Assembly (NCBI GenBank): GCA_943737045.1
Contig: CALSFV010000398.1
Coordinates: 62,001-126,000 of the forward strand
DNA: 64,000 nucleotides
Direction: 5' to 3'
Source of the DNA: Parapristionchus giblindavisi
Lineage: Eukaryota > Nematoda > Chromadorea > Rhabditida > Diplogasteridae
Shown: positions 58,878 to 64,000 of the stretch, one piece after another
Layout of the letters: every line of letters starts with the position of its first letter
Position numbering within the stretch: the first letter of the stretch is position 1
Made by a program: the position numbers and the translations under genes
The notes under the pieces: generated by a model
Database searches by the model: none
What the model was told of the DNA's origin: nothing
The model's input: the letters and a program-made list of their open reading frames with translations, nothing else

Positions 58878-61874
58878 ATGGCTACCGTACCTGCGCTACC
58901 TACGGCTACGCTCCGTCCGTCTCTCACGTCATCTTCCTCACTCCCTGAACGAGATCTGGCAATCACTCTTCGTCGAGGATTCACCCAATCCTTCCAGGTT
59001 ATCGATTGATTTATTGATTTTCTTTTTTCGTGGTTACGGTAGTCTATCGCTAACTGCTTCTATTACTGTAGGCTGCGATTGCTACCGTGTCGACGGACAG
59101 AAGGGACGAATGGGCGACTGATATGAAGGAGGACTACAACAAAGGTGAGCTTCTGATCTTCAAAAGTAACGAATTAAATAGAAATGAGATGAAAGTGAAT
59201 TTAAAACAGAGATAGTTTTTACTGCTTTATTTTATTTATTTTATTAACTTTACTATTCTATTTGTGTTATTTACCACACATTTATTGCATTAGATTATTG
59301 AAGACGGCAATGAGTGATCTTTGATCTTTGGTCTTTCGATCTTTCGATCTTTCGCAGATCTTATGTTCACTTGCTGCATTCATACAATCGATCTGTGGAT
59401 GCATCGAACTTCAAGAATCGAACTTCAGACGTCAAGAAGGAATATTTGATCTTTGATCTTTGATCTTTGATAGGTGAGGTGCTCTCATCTGGTCAATTCG
59501 GAATGGTCGTGGGTGCTCATGGAAGGGACTTCACCTTCGGTGGCACCCAGGCCCAACCTCGAGCCTGCGCCATCAAAGTCGTCTATCTATCCAGACGATT
59601 CGATAGGGTGAGTGGGCGCTAGTCTAAAAGGGGGCGGAGCTTAATGGGCGGAGTCTCAAGGGGCGGAGCCTAATGATTAACCACTTTAGGCACTTGAGGA
59701 GACGAAGGGAGACGAGAACAAGTTCGTGCGGAGAATCGACTCCTTCTCGCAGAAGATCATCACTGAGTTGTACATATTGAATAGGTATCTGCTAACCAGC
59801 ACAAGTCTGGACTGGGGGAAATATCAGGTCGATTATTTACAGATGTCGACACGAGAACCTTCTGCATTCTCACGCAGTTGGAGTGTCGAGTGGAGATCTT
59901 TACATTGTACTACCTCGTCTATACTCGCTCGAAAGTCTCATTCAGAAGTACAGAGACCAATTCAATGGAGAGGTTAGACTCCGCCCACTATGATCTTTGA
60001 TCTATGATCTTATTTGATCTTTGATCTTTACAGTCTCTACCCGCCAAAGTGATCATGATGACCGTGAGACAGATCTGTCTGGGGCTCGAGTTTTTGGAGA
60101 TGGCTGGAATCATTCACAGGTTATTACATCGATTATTGATTGATTTACTTATTTATTGATTGATTGACCTTACTCTTCTTGCAGGGACGTCCAAGCAGAC
60201 TACATTTACCTAACGAGAGGAGGTACGGTCAAACTCGGACACTTCAGGTACGCTTTGAACTACAATATAGATTAGTTGTACCGTACCCTGAATCATGAGC
60301 GAAAGCGAGAAATTTAAATTTCAATTGCAGTTCGGCTCGCGTTCTCTCTGATGGCATGTGCGTCACTCCCGTCGGCAAGAAGGAGTACATGTGCTTTGAG
60401 AAGGTTCGTAGTTTGATCGATCAAAGATCAAAGATCAGAGTACAAATTACAAAGTTCAGCAATTCAATTTGTACACGGCGAACACGCGTGAGGAGTGTCT
60501 GGACTACGATGGATCGGCGGATGTGTGGGCCATTGGAGTGCTGGTCCTCAGAATGGTCTCGTACTTTCCCAATGAGAAGTGTGTAGTTTGATCTTTTGAT
60601 CTTTGTGGTTTGATCTTTGATCATCACATCTCTATTCCAGATGGCATCATCTTCAGTCTGACTTCGCGACACTGATGCACGCCGAGAACATGCCCTTCAA
60701 GTGGATGATTGCTGAGATGATGGTGTGTGATCAGAGATCAGAGATCAGATATCAAAGATCAAAGATCAAAGATCAAACTACGATCATTGCAGCAATTGCG
60801 CGTCCGTCTGTCGCAATGCGGAGGCAAGGAGGACCTCAGGGCGTGGCTGTCTGATAAGGTGGGATAGTGAAATGATCAAAAATCAAAGATCAAAGATCAA
60901 AGATCACATTCAGGTACTCACAGTTGATGTACATCGTCGATCGACACCATCGGATCTCCTCCAAACTACTACTCTGAAGAGACTCTGCAACGAGGTTATT
61001 GTTGCTTAATCTTTGATGTCTTTAGTTTGATCTTTGATCTTTAATACCTGATCTTTGTAGTTTGATCTTTGATCTTTAGTCCATGATTTTGTCAGACTGT
61101 AGCAGAGGACAAGAAGTATCTCGCCAAGCATCTAATCGCAACTTTGGACTGGCCCAATCGAATGAAGCTGGAGACGAACAGACCAAACTACGATGCCCTC
61201 GAATCGGTTTGTAGTTTGAACTTTGATCTATAGTCTGATCTTTCATCTCTTCAGAAGGACATTCCTGCCGAGTTCTACTGGGACGAGTTCGAGACGTGGA
61301 AGGTATACTGCACTCATATTACTCATACCTTATTGATTAATTTTTGCAGTTACTAGAGAAACGCGAGTTTACATACGAGGTTACGGTAGAGGAGGACGCC
61401 ATCAACGGCTTTGGTCGTCGCTATTTCGAGTGAGATTTCAATTAATTACTGATTTTTTCAATATATTATCGATTTTTCAGAGGACGTTTTCTGTTCAAGC
61501 ACGCGCACACGCTTCTTCGTGACCTGACCTCTGCAGTCAGAGACGAGGCTATTACCTATGTGGACATTCTTACTATCGACCATCATATCCGGTACTGTAA
61601 CTTAGGTATACTGTATCCGTTGCAATCGATCGATATTTACAGGGAGATGGCATTTGTCGCTATGAAGAATGAGATGCACCCCAAGGCGACTCAGAAGCCA
61701 ACAGGTATTAATATAGAATCATCGATAAATGAATTGATTATATATTGATAGATTATCGATTGATTGATATGCTATCGATTTATTTCAGATATCGCAATCA
61801 CCCTTCCCGACACGCTATCTGCCAGCAAGAGAAAAGCTGTAATTGAAGTGAAGGTTCTCCCATCGTACGATTAG
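58878..61874 (+). CDS. Ste20/STRAD-like pseudokinase, about 539 residues
   Basis: Eighteen small exons with consistent phases; ATG 58878 and TAG 61872-61874. Kinase subdomains are all recognisable: glycine loop (GEVLSSGQFGMVV, about 65-77), AIK lysine (about 99), helix-C glutamate (ITELYIL, about 135), hinge (LYIVLPRL), catalytic loop HRDVQADYIYL (212-222), the DFG position, and SADVWAIGVLVLRM (subdomain IX). The catalytic loop Lys is Gln, the Mg-binding Asn is Tyr, DFG reads HFS, and the APE region reads MCFEK. It should therefore be catalytically dead, although the ATP-site lysine, helix-C Glu and HRD Asp remain. Sequence around the loop (LTxxGxVKLxxFSSARVL) is closest to Ste20/STRAD-type kinases. 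About 140 C-terminal residues are unrecognised. A scaffold or allosteric activator role is inferred. Most introns carry GATCTTT repeats. Confidence 0.8.
59310..61090. repeat. TTTGATC/GATCAAA heptamer runs in pseudokinase introns
   Basis: Short runs of the 7-bp unit occur in most introns: about 59310-59355, 59446-59472, 59988-60028 (sense TTTGATC), 60418-60440 (GATCAAA), 60590-60625 (TTTGATC), 60728-60778 and 60870-60905 (GATCAAA) and 61010-61080 (TTTGATC). Both orientations are present. Similar runs occur near 24, 12722, 17564, 22885, 27688, 47698, 50116, 54772, 55352, 55617 and 56235. Confidence 0.9.
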
Positions 61875-62134
61875 ACTATTGTAACAACTGATATTACAAC
61901 TACTTCTACTAATCGATATGTGTGCTTAGAATTGATAGTAATTTTGTATTATAACAACGTGTATTATGCTAATTAATTTTGTAACATAATTAAGATAAAT
62001 TGCTAACTTATTAATGTGTTCTCTCGAATAAGCCCAACATGGAAATGAACAAAAAAATATAAAGGGAATGGTTTAAAAAAGAAAGAAACGTTTAATAGAG
62101 AATGGATACTGTAACAATTGATTTGGTGCGTCTG
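61875..62134. other. 3' flank of the pseudokinase gene
   Basis: AT-rich, no gene; a polyadenylation signal is expected here but none stands out beyond AT-rich candidates. Confidence 0.4.
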
Positions 62135-62670
62135 CACGGCCATTCAAGCCCTTAAGAAAAGTCGCTCGCTCCTCCACTAGAAGGTGGTTCCGTAGAATTT
62201 GGCAAATTGCCAAGTTTTGCTCAGTTAGCGCACGCTATTGGGGCTGCTACACAGTTCTCATTTTTTTGGCGGGGATATGAAAATTTAATATTTATTTATT
62301 TTTGCATTTATAAAACGGTGATTAATATTATTCTGTTATTTTCTAAATTGTTTTATAATAAAATATTCTAATTCTTCAGAATAATGTCAATTAAAAAGAT
62401 TTAACGTGAACGAAATAACAAAAACAGGAAGAAGAAATAGAGCCAAAGTGAATCATATCACTATATTAAACTAAATTAATAAATTATATTAATAAAAAAG
62501 TTTCTAAAAACTGAAAACCATCAAGAACTAACGAAAGGAATCACACTGTTCCAAAAATTTTTTTTGAAAATTATGTTTGAAATGCGCGCCAGTGAATTCT
62601 CACACGGAAAATTTTCAAAATTTGGCAATTTGCCATGACCATTTTTGGAGCGACCCCTTGGATGGCCGTG
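62135..62670. mobile_element. 536-bp TIR element with 6-bp target duplication
   Basis: It begins CACGGCCATTCAAG and ends CTTGGATGGCCGTG, flanked on both sides by CGTCTG (62129-62134, 62671-62676). The inner arms share TTTGGCAAATTGCCAA-like sequence. No coding capacity; superfamily not assigned. Confidence 0.7.
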
Positions 62671-63082
62671 CGTCTGTGACGATCGATGAGATGTCTTGAA
62701 CGGAAGAGTTTTTTTCTGAGATACAGTAAGCTACATGATTTTCCTTTTTCTTTGTTTTATCAAATTCTACTCTTGAATTTTTCTTTCTATTACTAGTCTG
62801 CGCATACCCAAGGTTAGGTTTCAGACGGAGCCTTGCTTTCTAAAAAGAAAAAAATCTCTTCCTTGAAATTCGCTCACCTCTATGGTTTTTTGTTGCCATT
62901 CCATTCTTTCCATCACCGAACACTGTTTTTGTTCGTTTTCGCCCCCCCTATAAATCGTTCCGAGTGTTCTCCTTCCATTCCGCTCTACGCCCGTTAGCAA
63001 GCACATGAGTCACATTAGAGCGCGATCGTGACCAACCATCACCTTTGCCGTGTCTCTCATATTATCAACCGTTATCGAGCTT

Positions 63083-63092
63083 TTTCTTATCA
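63083..63092 (+). promoter_or_regulatory. Likely spliced-leader acceptor of the SCAV-like gene
   Basis: The sequence TTTTTCTTATCAG ends at about 63092, 27 bases before the ATG, with no partner donor seen upstream. This spacing is typical of nematode trans-splice sites. Confidence 0.5.
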
Positions 63093-63119
63093 GAAGGGCC
63101 GAGAAATAGAGAGCCAGCG

Positions 63120-64000
63120 ATGCTCTCCAGTCGAATGAAGTGTGCGGTAGTGGTCGGTGGCATAGTCGGGGTGCTCCTGACGGCAGCCGGTCTTTTCGCC
63201 CTTTTCTTCATACCGCATTTTGTCAACAACCAAGTGCTCAGTGTAAGCCGATTCTTTCATGATTCATGTACTGATCAATCGATGATTAAACGATTCACAT
63301 CATTTTAAAGGATATTTTCGTGTCATTTCTTCATTTTTATCCAGATTTATCTTATTTAAATAGTTAAATTGGATTCAAAATTTTCAGAAAGATGTGCTTG
63401 GCTTTGATAAGTTGGCCAATGGCACGAAAGTGCTCAATGACATGACAAAAACATGGGTTCACCCGCCGTACGATATGAGACTGCACATTTGGATGTACTC
63501 GGTTGGATATTATTATAATTATAATTTTAATTATCATAATTATTATTATTTCAAATAATTGTCATAAAAATTATATCTTACCACTCTGCTCTGTTATCGG
63601 CTATTAAACCGGTTTTCACGGCGGTTCAATGATAGTAGCTAACCATAAGATGGTCGCTCTGGAGTTGGCGAAATACATCACAAACTGCGTCGCGCTCTGG
63701 AATACTTGAAATAGAGCACAGTATTCTGGTCCAAGCCATTTTTCTTCCAAAGCAAGACAAAGGAGAGACCATTGTATTCGAGAGAGTTTGTATGTTGTTG
63801 TATTCGAGAGAGTTTGTATGTTGAGCGGTCGTTCTTGCTTTGAAAGTCATGAGAACGCTGTGAGAGAGAGCCTTCAAGCCAAGTCTAACGTAGCGATTTG
63901 ACTCATACGAAAGCCGTGCTTTTCGCCACCAAGCACCATATCAAACTGATTTATTTATATTTATCTTACAATGCGCATAAACTATAGTTAACAATGACAT
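63120..64000 (+). CDS. CD36/SCAV-type scavenger receptor (5' exons only)
   Basis: Exon 1 is 63120-63242 and exon 2 is 63388-63501, both phase 0; the remainder lies beyond the window. Residues 8-33 form one hydrophobic helix (VVVGGIVGVLLTAAGLFALF), the N-terminal membrane anchor of this family. NNQVLSKDVLGFDKL and WVHPPYDMRLHIWMYS then match the conserved start of the CD36 ectodomain (N-terminal anchor, then a short lead into an IWxYxV-type strand). Family members are two-pass plasma-membrane or endolysosomal lipid and lipoprotein receptors. The third exon was not found before the edge; 63640-63860 is a dispersed repeat within the intron. Confidence 0.7.
63640..63862. repeat. Dispersed foldback repeat (partner at 26680-26810)
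   Basis: It carries CCAAAGCAAGACAAAGGAGA and GTTCTTGCTTTGAAAGTCAT, with a short direct duplication of GTATTCGAGAGAGTTTGTAT at 63774 and 63800. It is inverted relative to the copy at 26.7 kb and lies in an intron of the SCAV-like gene. Confidence 0.65.

Overview
The window reads as nuclear DNA of a nematode. Genes are split into many small exons by short introns ending in TTTTCAG-type acceptors, likely spliced-leader acceptor sites lie just before several start codons, and a ZYG-11/ZER-1-family gene and a CD36/SCAV-family gene are recognisable. The abundance of intronic TTTGATC repeats and TACCGTA-type motifs suggests a diplogastrid (Pristionchus-like) worm, but that is an inference I could not check.

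Left part (1-12.5 kb): one long minus-strand gene of the ZYG-11 family (CUL-2 substrate-receptor type, leucine-rich plus armadillo-like repeats). Its 3' end lies beyond the left edge and its introns are filled with inverted-repeat elements. Middle part (12.5-31.4 kb): a mosaic of partial duplications of sequence that sits intact further right, plus satellites and MITEs. An ~8.9-kb block (14.6-23.5 kb, copy A) repeats the block at 31.7-41.0 kb (copy B). It is flanked by two direct copies of a ~0.47-kb repeat. Other fragments of the large gene are at 12.6-13.9 kb (E) and 24.0-26.1 kb (D). A third fragment (C, 27.8-29.3 kb) has created a chimeric gene: a signal peptide from a small secreted-protein gene, then an in-frame array of eleven 16-residue repeats, then sequence from the tail exon of the large gene.

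Right part: from 53.9 kb leftwards to 37.9 kb runs a single ~2,350-residue gene with about nine U1/matrin-type C2H2 zinc fingers, an Arg/Ser-rich region and a low-complexity Pro/Gln/Tyr tail; exon phases agree at the junctions I checked. It is divergently paired with a plus-strand coiled-coil gene (54.4-57.5 kb). That is followed by a plus-strand Ste20/STRAD-like pseudokinase that has lost key catalytic residues (58.9-61.9 kb) and the first exons of a CD36/SCAV-type scavenger receptor (63.1 kb onward, cut by the right edge).

The real, probably functional genes are the ZYG-11-like gene, the two ~182-residue secreted paralogues, the zinc-finger/RS gene, the coiled-coil gene, the pseudokinase and the SCAV gene. 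The A, C, D and E fragments are recent or older copies; A and C still carry open reading frames.
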